The notes under the pieces: generated by a model | What the model was told of the DNA's origin: nothing | Database searches by the model: none | What the model saw: the letters and a program-made list of their open reading frames with translations, nothing else | NCBI GenBank assembly: GCA_037127255.1 | Contig: JBANSL010000004.1 | Coordinates: 19,475,967-19,539,966 of the forward strand | DNA length: 64,000 nucleotides | DNA from: Persicaria tinctoria | Taxonomy: Eukaryota; Streptophyta; Magnoliopsida; Caryophyllales; Polygonaceae | Reading direction: 5' to 3' | Shown here: one piece after another, positions 1-10,629 of the stretch | Position numbering within the stretch: position 1 is the stretch's first letter | How the letters are laid out: each line of letters opens with the position of its first letter | Made by a program: the position numbers and the translations under genes

Positions 1-1233
1 TTGAATCATTTTCATCGATAATTCCATCATCGCTCAGACGCCTGAGTGTGTACAGTGGGATGATGTGGATAGTGAGCGCATGAGAAAGCTGACAATGACA
101 CAATGTCTCACCGCCAGGGAGACGAAAAGTAGAAATCCACAACAGACAATGGACGACTCCTGGGAAAGTATGGATCACACGATATTCCCCCCACCTAAAT
201 GAGGGATCTTCGGAGATCATAAACACAACCACGATTAACTCAATCAAAGAAGGTCGCAAAACTGCTCCTTAAGAGGAACTAACCACGAACCAACGAGACG
301 AAGCCCATTAACCGCCAGAAACCTACTGAAGGCGAACTTAGAACATAGGGTGAGAGTATTATCAATTTTGCAAGATTAATTAATTCAAGATTATTATTCA
401 ATAAAGTATAAAACTGAACAAGATATATAGGAGAATTAACATATATATAGACAATATGTCATATATATACAACACTTATGGAATATCATATTAACAAATC
501 TGGTCCATTGAACTAAAAAGATCAATTGTTTAGATTAAAAGTATCTTATATATAGGGAGAGAGAGGGTGTGGCAGTGGTTGAGGGAAGAAACGAGAAAGC
601 AGGAAAAGAGATAGAGCAAATTTTAGAAATAGCCCCAAATGGAACCCTTAAACCCTAGCCAACTACAGCCTAATTTCCCTCAAATTCATGCTGATAAGCC
701 AACCAAAATTAAACAAAAAAGCCATAAACGTCAATTTTATCAAAAAAAACACCGACCTCGATTGAATAGTAATTTTGACTTTCTAACCAATACTATTGGG
801 GTATAGTTTAAAAATGTCGATTTGAGAAAGACTAGGGATATAAAATCGATTAGTCCCAATTTTGACTTATTCTCTATTCTATGTAGGAACGTTTTAGGGA
901 ATTGATTATGATAGATTGATATAAACCCATTAGGGATTGGTTTGTCTAAGAACCCCTTAGGGATATAATGCTGAAAGATTAGATTCCAATTCCAAGTCCC
1001 TAGCTTGTAAATTAAAATATAAAAACAACATCATCTCAAGCGGCCGGTTTAACAAATAACTGAACAAACCGTCAGAAATGAAGACAGAAAAACAACCCTA
1101 CAAATTCAAAAGGAAAGGTATCAACACAAAAAGAAAACATTATTTGATCAAAAGCCAATGAAAAAACTAGGTAAAGAACCAGAGTTGTTCAAAAAGAACC
1201 AGAGTTGGTTGATTATTGGGAGATGAAAAAAAA
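1..1233. other. AT-rich intergenic DNA, no gene seen
   Basis: No open frame with a recognisable product, RNA gene or structured repeat is visible on either strand. The stretch is AT-rich with scattered stops. Confidence 0.6.
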
Positions 1234-1262
1234 GAAAATTTGCGCCTTCGGCGCAAATTTTC
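1234..1262. repeat. Perfect 29 bp hairpin at the left MULE margin
   Basis: Two perfectly complementary 13 bp arms (1234-1246 and 1250-1262, GAAAATTTGCGCC and its complement) are separated by the loop TTC. It lies immediately outside the first sequence that matches the right end of the MULE in inverted orientation, so it may be part of the element terminus or its insertion site. No equivalent hairpin was found at the right end. Confidence 0.75.
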
Positions 1263-1330
1263 GGTCAAATTAGGCAAGTATATACGTTTTTGTTAAAATT
1301 GCAAAAGTATACGTGATTTTAAAACACAAA
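1263..1330 (+). repeat. Left degenerate terminal inverted repeat of the MULE
   Basis: Aligned by eye with the reverse complement of 7210-7265. Shared blocks are AAATTAGG followed by AA and TATA, then about 30 bases later GCAAA and TATAC. The match is imperfect, as expected for an old or weak-TIR MULE. Confidence 0.45.
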
Positions 1331-1978
1331 CCCCCCCAACTGCTCACTCCCTCTCTCTCTCCCGTTTCTCACTCTCTCCATTGCAGTTTTCAACTCCCGT
1401 TCGCTCTGCATCTATTCTTCGACGGATTCCTTCGACAAGCGGCATTTTCCGAACGTTTTTGTGCTCGTTTTCGTGTGTAATTGAAGGTTATTGAGTATGG
1501 CTAGCAGCGTAGGTAAGAATTTTGTTGATTTTTTATGGTTTCTGTGTGTTAGGGTTTTGTTTATGTCAGATTATGCGTTGGTGAGTGTGTGCGATGGCAC
1601 GATGTTTGTCGTTAGGGTTTTTTTGGATGAATATGTGTTGTTCGTTCTCAATCGCACTAGTATGTGTGCCTGATTTTGTAGTTACGACTTGTATTTGTAA
1701 TGTTGTCCTCGATTTTGGCATCTTATTCTGTCCTTTTGGAATCCATCTCCATCCTTTTGCATGTCCACTCTTTGTCTTCTTTGATTTTTGGCGTGTTCTG
1801 TTTGTGGTATGTGTGTGTGTATGTTTGTGTTTGATTTCATATTTCTGTGGGGCTGACATCTATTTGTCTTTTTTTTATCTTGTTTTTGTTATGTTCATAG
1901 GGACCTCAAATGATCTTGATATATACAAATGCAAGTTTGATGTGAGTCTATGAAATTTATATAGCAGTTTTTGTCATT

Positions 1979-3658
1979 GTGTTTGCTTCAAATGCTGACA
2001 TGTGCTTCTGTATTCAATCTGTATACTTTTTTTTGCAGAAATTGAAGTTCTGTATTCCATATAATGAACGTTTCCATGCCAGATCTAACCTATACTCTCA
2101 CCCTAAAGTTTGTGACATTATTAAACAACAGTTGCTGCCTGAGCACTATAAGATGTTGAAAGAGAGTTTTTTGGGATGGGTTCTCTCACAGGGCAACAAT
2201 ATGACTGTTAACTTCCAGTTAATCCATCAAATGATGTTGCGATAGGTTAAGACTAAGAAGAAGAAGGAACTCTGGTTCAAAGTTGATGGACTTATAGCTC
2301 GTTTTTCGTTGGCTAAATTTCATGTAATGACTGGTCTTCCATGTGAAGATCGTGTCTGCAATCCGCCGAATGCAGTTACTTTTTCTGATTTTCTTGGGAT
2401 GGATAGATGCTCTCATGATGATTTGATCAGTTGTTTCAAAAAGATGAAGAAGACGTCGAAGCAGGTTGCCTACAACAAGCATCCTAAAGTAGTTGAAGAG
2501 ATTGAATCACTAAGGCGATCCAAGCGTATTCCAAAAGCTAGTACCTTCCCGAAGAGTTCATATGAGCAGCAAGAAAAGAAAGGGGGGTGGCCAAAGCACA
2601 ATCCGAAGAAGTCACTTTTAAGTGAAGATGATCATGAGTTTATGTACAAAACTATGAGGAGTAATCGGTATTTTTTTTTATCTTTTTACACGTTATATAT
2701 TTATGAACTGTCTTGTGCTGACACCTCTACCTCTTATGATCTTGTGTTTAATTCATAATTTTTGCTTGTTTCCAGGAATTTTTCTGTCATTGTTGCTTCT
2801 GGACGGGTTTATAAATCGTTTTTTAAAACCAATTCTAAACAAGAACATGTGGTTAGACTATTCGGTAAATGTTCTGGCAGCAATTATATTTCATATTGTT
2901 TGTCTTCTGCTTTTTATTTATTGATATTTGTTGAGGTATATCTAGTGCCGACAGTAGATTGTTATTGTGTGTTGTAGCATATTGAAGCAGGTTTGTATTA
3001 TTTGAGGAAGAGGATTGATGAGGAAGCTGATAAGTATGCAGATTTCGATGTCCTTGATTGGGTGTTCTATCAGAACTACATGCCATCTAATGCTAGAGCG
3101 CACGAAGTAGATTTGCCTGTGTCAAACATGACTGCGAGTTATTTCCTAGGTCTTTACCCTGACCAGTATGGTAAGTCAAGGGCGTCCGCAAATAAGATTT
3201 ACACACCCTTCAACGTTATCAACAAGCATTGTGTTGCTTTAGAGATCATAATTGATCAGAAGGTGATTAATGTCTACGACTGCAATGTCTACGGCATTGG
3301 CAAGGGTGTACTAGATGCGGAACTACAACCTATTGCTCACTGGCTTCCTATACACTTGGTGAAGTGTGGAATATATGAAAACTTTAGCTCTACACTATTT
3401 GAGATAAGGAAGGTTCCTGACATGGTCCATGATAAATCTGGGATTGTACTCTTACCCAACTTTTATATTAATTGCTGACATACATTTATTTTCTATTTAT
3501 CTTTTGTTGACACATCCCTATTTGTCTGTTTTGTGAGTGTGTGGAGAAGTGCTTGTGGGGTGTTCACAGTGAAAGCAATCGAGGCTGTTGTATTTGGCGG
3601 AGATGTCACAACAATCACAAATGAGAAGCTATTCCGCTACAGAGAGCTTATTTGCTAA
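1979..3658 (+). pseudogene. ULP1-like cysteine protease (C48 family) gene of the MULE, multi-exon, integrity uncertain
   Basis: The N-terminal part (about 2041-2667) resembles the domain that precedes ULP1 in plant transposon-borne proteases, with the segment KFHVMTGLPCED and a basic stretch. A GT-AG intron at 2668-2775 keeps the frame (MRSNR joined to NFSVIV). The protease core follows at about 2993-3478: NKHCVALEI supplies the catalytic His, VYDCNVYG the Asp, and after another probable intron SACGVFTVKAIEA (about 3550-3600) the Cys. The frame ends at a stop near 3658. ULP1 proteases process or remove SUMO; the element-borne copies have no settled function. Exon borders around 2880-2990 and 3440-3550 are not resolved, so an intact product is unproven. 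Confidence 0.7.
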
Positions 3659-4175
3659 GACTTGATTAAGGAGTCTTGGAGCTTCATAATTTGAAATATC
3701 GTTTTATGTAATAGTATAAGTGACATTGTAGGTTATGATCTTAGTCACATACTATGGATATGTAGTTGGATATGTCAGTATTTAGTTGGATATTAACTGT
3801 TTCCATTGAACATCGTTCACGTATATTGAATGTATGTATTTTTTTGTGTTAAAGTTCTTATTTGGAACTAAGCATCTGGCTTTTTACATTAGATCGAGTT
3901 TGATATAGTCTCCAATCACATATAATGTATAAAATCCAATATGACATAAGTAATGTTGAAACAAAGTGCATTCAATCTTTTTGAAAACATATGGGAATGT
4001 ATCAGTGTCAGCATTGCCCATAATGCTGACATGGTTTTATGTATACTATGAAAAAAGTAATTTCCAAACAGAACAGGTTTATTGTATGCAATATATATCA
4101 CTGGGTGGTTCTAAGTGATTGTATCTTAGAAGTATACGATATAAAGCGAGCCGGTCTTGATCAATGCTGACACCA

Positions 4176-6451
4176 TCATTTTCTTGAGTACTTAAGTCTC
4201 CTCTTTAGCTCACATGCAGACACCAGTCTCTTAGATGGAGGTCTTCTTGGTCCCCTCTTAACAACAGAAGGGTAACAATTTATAGATCTTATTGCTTCAG
4301 GCACGTCTGATTCATCACCTGTTAGCACTGGGTATATTGTTTCTTCATAAGCTAATTTCCAAGCATCAGTTGTGTAAAATCTGGAAACAAAGTCTGATAC
4401 ATTTGCCTTAATTTTTATGATGGCTGAAAGAGCATGAACACATGGGATCTTCTCTAGATCGAAAAACTTACAAGTGCATGTATTCGCTGACAGGTCCACC
4501 ATTGCATGAGACCCTTGCCCTTTTATCAAATTTATATTCATCCAGCCTTTGAACCTTGTATGCTCCAGCTTCATCTTGTAGGTTCCTAATCAGATCAAGT
4601 ATTGCTGGTGGCAACTTGTCCTCATGTTTGGATGCCTTTTCTCTACGCTCTTGGAACCATGCTCCGAGTTTTTCTCTAGCAAAATTCAATAGTGCAACAA
4701 TAGGATAATTCTTCTTCCCCTTAAAAATGGCATTTATGCTTTCTGCATTATTAGATGTCATCATGTTGTATCTGGTGATTGGTGAATGTGCTCTAGCCCA
4801 CCTATCCACTCCTGCTGATAGTAAATATTTAACCATCTTCGGGCAGCTTTCCTTTATGCAGGCAAAATATTTGTCGAATTCCCCAGTAGTATAACTATCT
4901 GCTGCTTTCTTGAACCAATTTCCCAAGTATCTTTTCTTGAAGGTGCTTCTAATGTTTTGTTCCATGTGCCATCTACAAATGCAGTGATGTGCACTGGGGT
5001 AAACCAAGCCAATTGCTCTTGAAATGCTGACATGTCTATCAGACACAGACACTAAATCATTTGATGGAGGAACCACCTTCAGCAACTGGCAAAGAAACCA
5101 CTCCGAAGAGGTGTTATTTTCTGTGTCAGCAATGCCAAATGCAAGTGGGAAAATATTTCTGTTTGCATCTTGCGCTACTGCTCCAAGCAAAGTCCCTTTG
5201 TATTTCCCAGTTAAAAATGTTCCATCAATAACAACAACCTGTAAAATAATGATTATAAGTTGTGTGATGACAATGAAACATTCAAAAGTGATTACGTAGA
5301 CTCTGTGCTGACACTGATAATTTCATACCTTTTTCAATATAGGGAAGGCCCGAATACACTGTCCAAATGATAAAAACAAGTATTTAAACTTGTCATCATT
5401 ATCTGTTGACATCAATGCCACAATTCCATCATTTTTCTCCATAATCATGTGATAAAATAATGGCAAGTCGGCAAAATTTGATTCTGGTGTCCCTCTGTCC
5501 CTTTCTTGTGCAATTCTTCCTGACCGCCACGCTGTCCAATAACTAATGGACATTTTTTTTTCGGTCCTCATTTTATCCACTATCTGCTTTGGATTGTAAC
5601 CGCTGATGACACTGTAATATTGTATACATTAGAATGAATAATGTGATACTTGAATTGAGAGTTATTTTGATGACATATAGACACTTCCATTGCCTCGATT
5701 ATGTTTGCTATCACTAAGGAAGATGCTTTCCTGCAATTGCTTGTTCTCACATCCCATGTGCATGTGTGCATATCATTGTACGCTGACACCTCGTAGCAAG
5801 TATGAGAAATAATATTTACGTGTAACTTCCATCTGCAACTATTATCCAGGCAATGCGCCCTAAAATACTTGGGTTCTGATCTCTTTACTCGGTACCCAAA
5901 TATTTCTGTCACTGATAATATACGTAAAGTGTCCTTCATTTCATGCTTTGATTCAAAGATTCTCCCAATGTACATTGTCATTATCATCATCCATATCATT
6001 ATACATATTATCTGACACCACTGTCTGCATTTGAGTATCAACAATCATATGATTTTGCTCCATGAGTTACTCAATCAATCCAACTAATTTCCTACTCTCC
6101 CTGTCATCTGTGTTAACAATTGCAAGTGTTTGTGCTTGTATGCTGACACCCAACTCAACAACATACTTTACACCATCTAGTGCTGATATATTGAGGAATT
6201 CTTTCAAATCAAAGTCACAATCAACTGTAAGTGGGGCTTTTAGCTTTTTTGCATGGGTGCAAATGACTAAATTGCAATTCAAGCACATTGTCTACATTGA
6301 ATCTAGTGCACACATTTCTCTTCAAGTCATGTAGTGTGGTTGAATCATACAGCAAAAACACCTTTGATGTTGTATTTCCAACAAATTCCAGGCATGTGTC
6401 AGCAAATACCCATGATCCACCAAACACTACTGTAATCACATGAGGTTCCAA
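4176..6451 (-). pseudogene. MuDR/MULE transposase with SWIM zinc finger, frame-disrupted
   Basis: Read leftward, the pieces give a complete MULE architecture. The N-terminal region is at 6451-6067. The Mutator DNA-binding domain is at about 6044-5590 (FESKHEMKDTL, then C and CRWKLH). The pre-catalytic block is at 5580-5329. A clean GT-AG intron at about 5239-5328 joins AFPILKK to VVVIDGTF, which carries the first catalytic Asp (5224-5226). The catalytic core runs to about 4570, with SVSDRHVSI as the likely second Asp and NNAESIN as the likely Glu. The SWIM finger CTC..PCVHAL lies near 4430-4500. Core and SWIM are in different frames where they overlap (4468-4574), and the N-terminal pieces also change frame, so this copy is probably defective. 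It converges on the ULP1-like gene. Confidence 0.85.
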
Positions 6452-6478
6452 TTATGTTTGACCTATCAATTAATTACA

Positions 6479-6691
6479 GACAATATGCAAACAAGTACAA
6501 TGAGTTACTTCTGATTTCGTGTCAGCATGATAGAAATAAGTTAGATACAGACAATATGCAAACAAGTACAATGAGTTACTTCTGATTCCATGTCAGCAAG
6601 ATAGATATAAGTTAGATATAGACAATATGCAAACAAGTACAATGAGTTACTTCTGATTCCGTGTCAGCATGATAGATATAAGTTAGATACA
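6479..6691 (+). repeat. Three tandem copies of a 71 bp unit, each with GTGTCAGC or TGTCAGC
   Basis: Units begin with GACAATATGCAAACAAG at 6479, 6550 and 6621, an exact 71 bp period, and differ at only a few bases. Each has one copy of the element-wide motif near its 3' part (6520, 6591, 6662). The array lies between the transposase 5' end and the right terminus, where a promoter would sit. Confidence 0.9.
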
Positions 6692-7209
6692 TGTTATTTA
6701 TTTACGAAATCTCAGACAGTGTCAGCATTATAAAACGAATCCAGAATTTAAAACAGATCTATGTAGAACAATTCTTACAATTATTTCCTTTAAATTCATT
6801 CAAGCACAACAGTTCGAATTCATTGAACAGATAGATTTAACTTTCGTGATGTTGACAGATCGAGATATATTAACGAAGCAGATCGACGAAGAACTTGAAA
6901 TTCTATATATTGTCGATGATTTACTCTGATTTATATTGAAACAGCAACAAACGAAGTCGAAATTACACGATATTTACACACGAATTGAAGTTTTTTTCAT
7001 AGATATATGAACGACGGATCTATCAACTATACGAATGCTAACATTAAAACTACAATCCAATAATGCTTGGATGTTAGAAGGATGTAGTACCGAGATTCAG
7101 GAGGAGATCGACGTCGATCGATACCTATAACGATCAAAATCAGATCATCTACTGTCGTGTCAGCGCTGGCGAAGAAGGAGAGATCGGGGAGGTGAGAGTG
7201 TGGGGAGAG

Positions 7210-7265
7210 TGTTGTGTATAGTTTGCTAATATTCCCACAACTTTGTATAGTTCCCTAATTTAGCC
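7210..7265 (-). repeat. Right degenerate terminal inverted repeat of the MULE
   Basis: Its reverse complement carries AAATTAGGGAA and, further in, GCAAACTATAC, matching the left end at 1263-1330 with similar spacing. A further GCAAAGTATAC block lies outside it near 7275-7290, so the true terminus may be near 7300. Confidence 0.45.
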
Positions 7266-7383
7266 TTATTATTTGTATACTTTGCAAAGCCTCCCTGAAA
7301 AAAAAAACAAATTGAAAAAAAAAAAAATCCAATCCATGGAATGGAATCAAACTACCCTATATTATTAAAAAATAAAAAAATTC

Positions 7384-7970
7384 TCCACAATCGGGGGCGA
7401 AGCTGGGGGTGCTCGGGAGCACTAGAGCACCACCTGGTCTGAAGAAATAATTTTTTTTCCCGTATATTTAGTATTTTAAGCTAATATAAGATCTTTAAAT
7501 TGGACTAGCCTACGGCAAAAGTGTTATCTAGGTCAAGTGGTAAAGGATGCAAGGAGGAATAAAAAGGTCTCGGGTTTAAAATCCCTATGCACCCCTTCAC
7601 CTTTTATTTCTTTTTATTATATCAATGTTCTTCACAATTATTTTCATTGAAAATGTTATCTTTAAGTTATATATTTATTTCCTATATTATATCAATATTT
7701 CTTAAAATTATTTTGATAAAAACTGTTATATTTAAATTACATATTTAACTTTTTATTTCAATATTGTTATAAAAATAATTCTTCTTGTTTTTTTTCCTAT
7801 ATTTTTGGGTTCTCTTAACTATTTAAATAAAAAATAACATAAATACATAAATTTTTTAGTGTTTTTCAATATTTTTTTTAAAAATCTTCTTATTAGGTAT
7901 ATATAAAAAAAATAATTCACATAATTTTTTTAGCACCCATGTCCGAATTTCTTACTCTGTCACTGTCCAC
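7384..7970. repeat. AT-rich dispersed repeat with tRNA-like head
   Basis: The region from about 7600 to 7890 matches 18045-18209 plus 19773-20000 (shared blocks such as the one containing TTTTTGGGTTCTCT followed by AACTATTTAAAT), so it is a dispersed family with at least two copies here. The left part has GGTCAAGTGGTAAAGG (about 7533) and GGTTTAAAATCC (about 7571), which resemble Pol III A and B boxes. The ends carry GGGGGTGCTC and AGCACCC. Whether it is a SINE-like or a DNA element is not decided. Confidence 0.5.
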
Positions 7971-8083
7971 AATCACACAAATCACAATATAATAGTAGAC
8001 AACTGAAGAGCTCACCTAAACACGAGGAGATGAAAGAAAGAGGGAGAGAAGCAAGTAAGAAGAAGAAGAGAGGGAAGGACGAG
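7971..8083. other. Short purine-rich spacer
   Basis: GA-rich sequence between the AT-rich repeat and the copia leader stub. No gene is seen. Confidence 0.5.
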
Positions 8084-8128
8084 CAAGATTGTTAGATCAA
8101 AAACAGTGAGTAAAGCTCTGATACCAAT
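8084..8128 (-). repeat. Detached copia PBS and leader stub outside the left LTR
   Basis: This 45 bp stretch is identical to 13147-13191, the primer binding site (TGGTATCAGAGC on the minus strand) and start of the leader that normally follow the 5' LTR. Here it sits outside the element's 3' LTR, where host target DNA should be. It suggests a former LTR-internal-LTR-internal arrangement or an LTR recombination product. Confidence 0.85.
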
Positions 8129-9158
8129 TGAAGGTTCAATAATGTAAAACAATGTAATAAGAAATACTCTAGAAGGGGGGTTGAATAGAGTATGCCCGTT
8201 TTTCATAGATAGTCTCAAGGCTTTTGAAGCTCGTGCAAAACCCTTTGAGATTAGACTTAATCTTTTCTCTGGAAAACCTGAATCACAAATAAGTTATACA
8301 ATTCGAACAAGTGCGGAAATAAGGTAAAGCAATAAGTAAAGGACGCAACGAGTTGTTAACGAGGTTCGGCACGAACTTGGCCTACGTCCCCGCCTAGGGT
8401 TCTTCCACAACCCTAGGATTCAACCGGCTTTTATTGATTCACGAGACCTAGGATCCTAGTAGCTCCCCGAGAAGCCTCTCTCCTATACAATTGCAATCTA
8501 GTCAACTCACGTTCCCTTGGAGTCCTAGACCAATCTAGAAGAGCTCCACCTCTCTATGCTATCTAGTACAATCCTCTTACACTTAGTGAATCAATCGCCT
8601 AGTGTCAACTTCCTGAGTTACAAACTCTTGAGTATAACACTCTCTCGAAATATATCCTATAAGCTCACTGTGTATCTCTCAAATGCTTTGAAACAAAATA
8701 TAAGACTCTTAAGAACAAGCAGAGAGAACACGCTGAAGAGAGAACGTAAACTTGAGGGCTGATTGTGCAATGATATTCTTGAAGTACGTCAGTCCTCTCT
8801 CTCTTCTTCATCTCCTTTATATAGTGAAGATCATCGGTGCCACTTGAGGAAGGAATCTTCTCCAACGGCTAAGAGAGGATCATGGCTTGAGCGCAATCTT
8901 CTATCTTTGGAAACTTCGGAAGCCATGATCTCGATTTGATCTTTCTCGGCTTTGAACGCTTATGGAAGGAGATATAATTCAAATAGCTTCCTGAAAGGTT
9001 AGGGAATATATAATAATAATATGGAAGCATATAATAACATAATAGAGAAGGTTTTGTGTTTCGTCAACACTGTTAAAGCTCCAAGACCTTTGACACAGAC
9101 ATACTGTCAAGGCCTTTGAAACTGATTCCGATTTCCATCAAAGGGAGTGGAGTTATCA
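8129..9158 (-). repeat. 3' LTR of the Sirevirus-type element
   Basis: 1030 bp, TG..CA, matches 13192-14221 almost perfectly. A TATA-like ACTATATAAAGG on the minus strand (about 8811-8823) could be the LTR promoter. Confidence 0.93.
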
Positions 9159-9682
9159 ATCTCCCCCTTGATGAAAGACAAAACCTGTGCATCCCTACAA
9201 CTTAGTCAAACAGATATATCATAAGCACAATCGGACTAAGTACCTGCATGGGTTAGACGAATGTTGGATCATAAGTTTTCAAAGCCAAAGAGAAACATCC
9301 AACAAAACAAAAACAAGGTCTTCCAAGACCCTTGGTTCACAACAGTTTTAAAGTCTAAACCATCAAACCATCAGACTTACCAAAATAATTCAAAATTCAA
9401 AAGTTCCTTTCAAATCTTAAAGGCAAGAAAAGATTTATCCGATTTAAAAAATTCCATAAATAAAATGCAATCGGATAAAAGATTTTTCAGAGAATAATAT
9501 GTGAACTGCATAAAGAAGGTTAAAAATCATAAAACTATATTTGATCAAATATCTAATAAGATATTAACCAAATATATGATCCGTTATATGTGCTCTACCA
9601 TTCAGTTCACAACCTTTGAAATGAGGTTCAAGGATCTTGACACACCGAGTAGAGTTTATCTTTCGTAAAGGGAAAGCTCCCC
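9159..9682 (-). other. 3' non-coding region and polypurine tract of the Sirevirus-type element
   Basis: Next to the LTR the minus strand reads AAGGGGGAG (9160-9172), the probable polypurine tract. A second purine run, GTAGGGGGAGC, lies near 9676. Repeated purine tracts are typical of Sireviruses. No open frame of note lies between them. Confidence 0.7.
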
Positions 9683-10614
9683 CTACGAAAGTGCATCCTT
9701 GTTAAGCATTCCGATCTCACATCTAATGAAGGTGAACCTGTCCTCTGCCAAAGGCTTAGTAAAAATGTTAGCCCATTGATAATCAGTTGAAATAAAGGAT
9801 ATGGACACATCACCTTTTTCGACATGGTCTCTAATGAAATGATGCCTTACATCAATATGTTTTGTCCTTGAATGCTGAACATGATTCTTCGTGATTGATA
9901 TGGCGCTTGTGTTGTCACACTTAATGGGAATACTTCTGAGGTTGATGCCCAGATCTCGCATTTGTTGAGCTATCCAAAGGATTTGGGAGCAACAGGCTCT
10001 AGCTGCAATGTATTCGGCTTCTTATAGCCTGCAAAATCATTCTCATCTAGCTCGTTTCGAAATACCCATAGTGTGCCAATGACTGATTGATGCTTTGGCC
10101 TAGGCTTCAAGGTCCAGACTTTGTTCCTCTCAAATTCATTAAGTTCACTTTGCATAGCTATAATCCAGTCTGGCTCCTGAAGTGCCTCATTTACCTTCTT
10201 TGGCTCAATAAGAGAAACAAACGCGTTAAAAGTACAAAGATCTTTAAGTTTAGAACGAGTTTGAACACTAGAAGTAGGGTCAGAGATGATATCCTTTAAA
10301 GAGTGTGAAGAGGAGTATTTGAATTTCCTTTTGCTAGTCTCAGCTCCTTGATTCGTCACACTAGTAGGATTAACTTGTAGTACATCTGACTCCGTGGATC
10401 TGTTCGGTTCAGTTACAGCAGTTTCTGACGTCTCAACATTGTTGGATTGGACACCAAGGGCTTTGGACGAATCTTCAACACCTTGGGCCAATTCTTCAGT
10501 GTTGAGAATCTGATCATGCGTGTTCCTCTTCTCTGTGTTCTTGATAGCAGCATCAACACCATCCTCGTTCTCTGTATGGATGTTAAGATCTAAATCTGCA
10601 ACACTTTCACTCAA
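9683..10614 (-). pseudogene. Remnant of copia pol: linker and RT start joined to the RNase H end
   Basis: ORF 9970-10614 holds the acidic post-integrase linker and the start of RT (EPDWIIAMQSELNEFERNKVW). After a frame change, 9683-9961 gives the C-terminal RNase H part (CDNTSAISITKN, then RTKHIDVRHHFIRDHV and TKPL). The RT catalytic core with YVDD is absent, so the two ends were joined by a deletion. No enzyme can be made from it. Confidence 0.88.
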
Positions 10615-10629
10615 AGAACCGTCATTGCA

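Larger units (their letters stand above)
1852..7164. repeat. Dispersed 7-mer GCTGACA/TGTCAGC, 19 copies across the MULE
   Basis: Exact copies start at 1852, 1994, 2717, 3474, 4006, 4025, 4166, 4486, 5026, 5124, 5307, 5782, 6142, 6397, 6520, 6591, 6662, 6720 and 7158. Twelve extend to the 8-mer GCTGACAC/GTGTCAGC. Under equal base frequencies fewer than one 7-mer is expected in 5.3 kb counting both strands; elsewhere in the window I noticed only about four. The left-hand copies read GCTGACA. TGTCAGC copies appear from 4006, and every copy from 6397 onward reads TGTCAGC, giving an inverted arrangement about the element. Copies fall in introns and spacers and also inside transposase codons (HVS, LSA, ADT, VSA). 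One-mismatch copies such as GTTGACAC are also frequent. Confidence 0.85.
1234..7310. mobile_element. Mutator-like element (MULE) carrying a ULP1-type protease gene and a MuDR-type transposase
   Basis: The block holds a ULP1-like cysteine protease reading rightward and a MuDR/MULE transposase reading leftward, with their 3' ends facing each other about 0.5 kb apart. Its ends show a degenerate inverted similarity: the left end near 1263-1330 and the reverse complement of 7210-7265 share AAATTAGG, a GCAAA..TATAC block and similar spacing. MULEs that captured ULP1 domains are known in plants (Arabidopsis Kaonashi elements and related melon MULEs). A 9 bp target duplication could not be placed, so the outer borders are approximate. 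The element is unusual for its dispersed GCTGACA motif and its 71 bp tandem array, which are entered separately. Confidence 0.75.

Noticed and set aside
1566..1953. Overlapping open frames of about 100-120 codons on both strands
   Set aside because: Low-complexity GT-rich sequence in the 5' region of the ULP1-like gene; no domain and overlapping on opposite strands.
7527..7590. A functional tRNA gene
   Set aside because: Only box-like words are present; no cloverleaf can be folded by eye.
8556..8865. Frames in the Sirevirus LTR repeated at 13619-13928
   Set aside because: They are duplicated only because the LTR is duplicated, and have no protein-like features.
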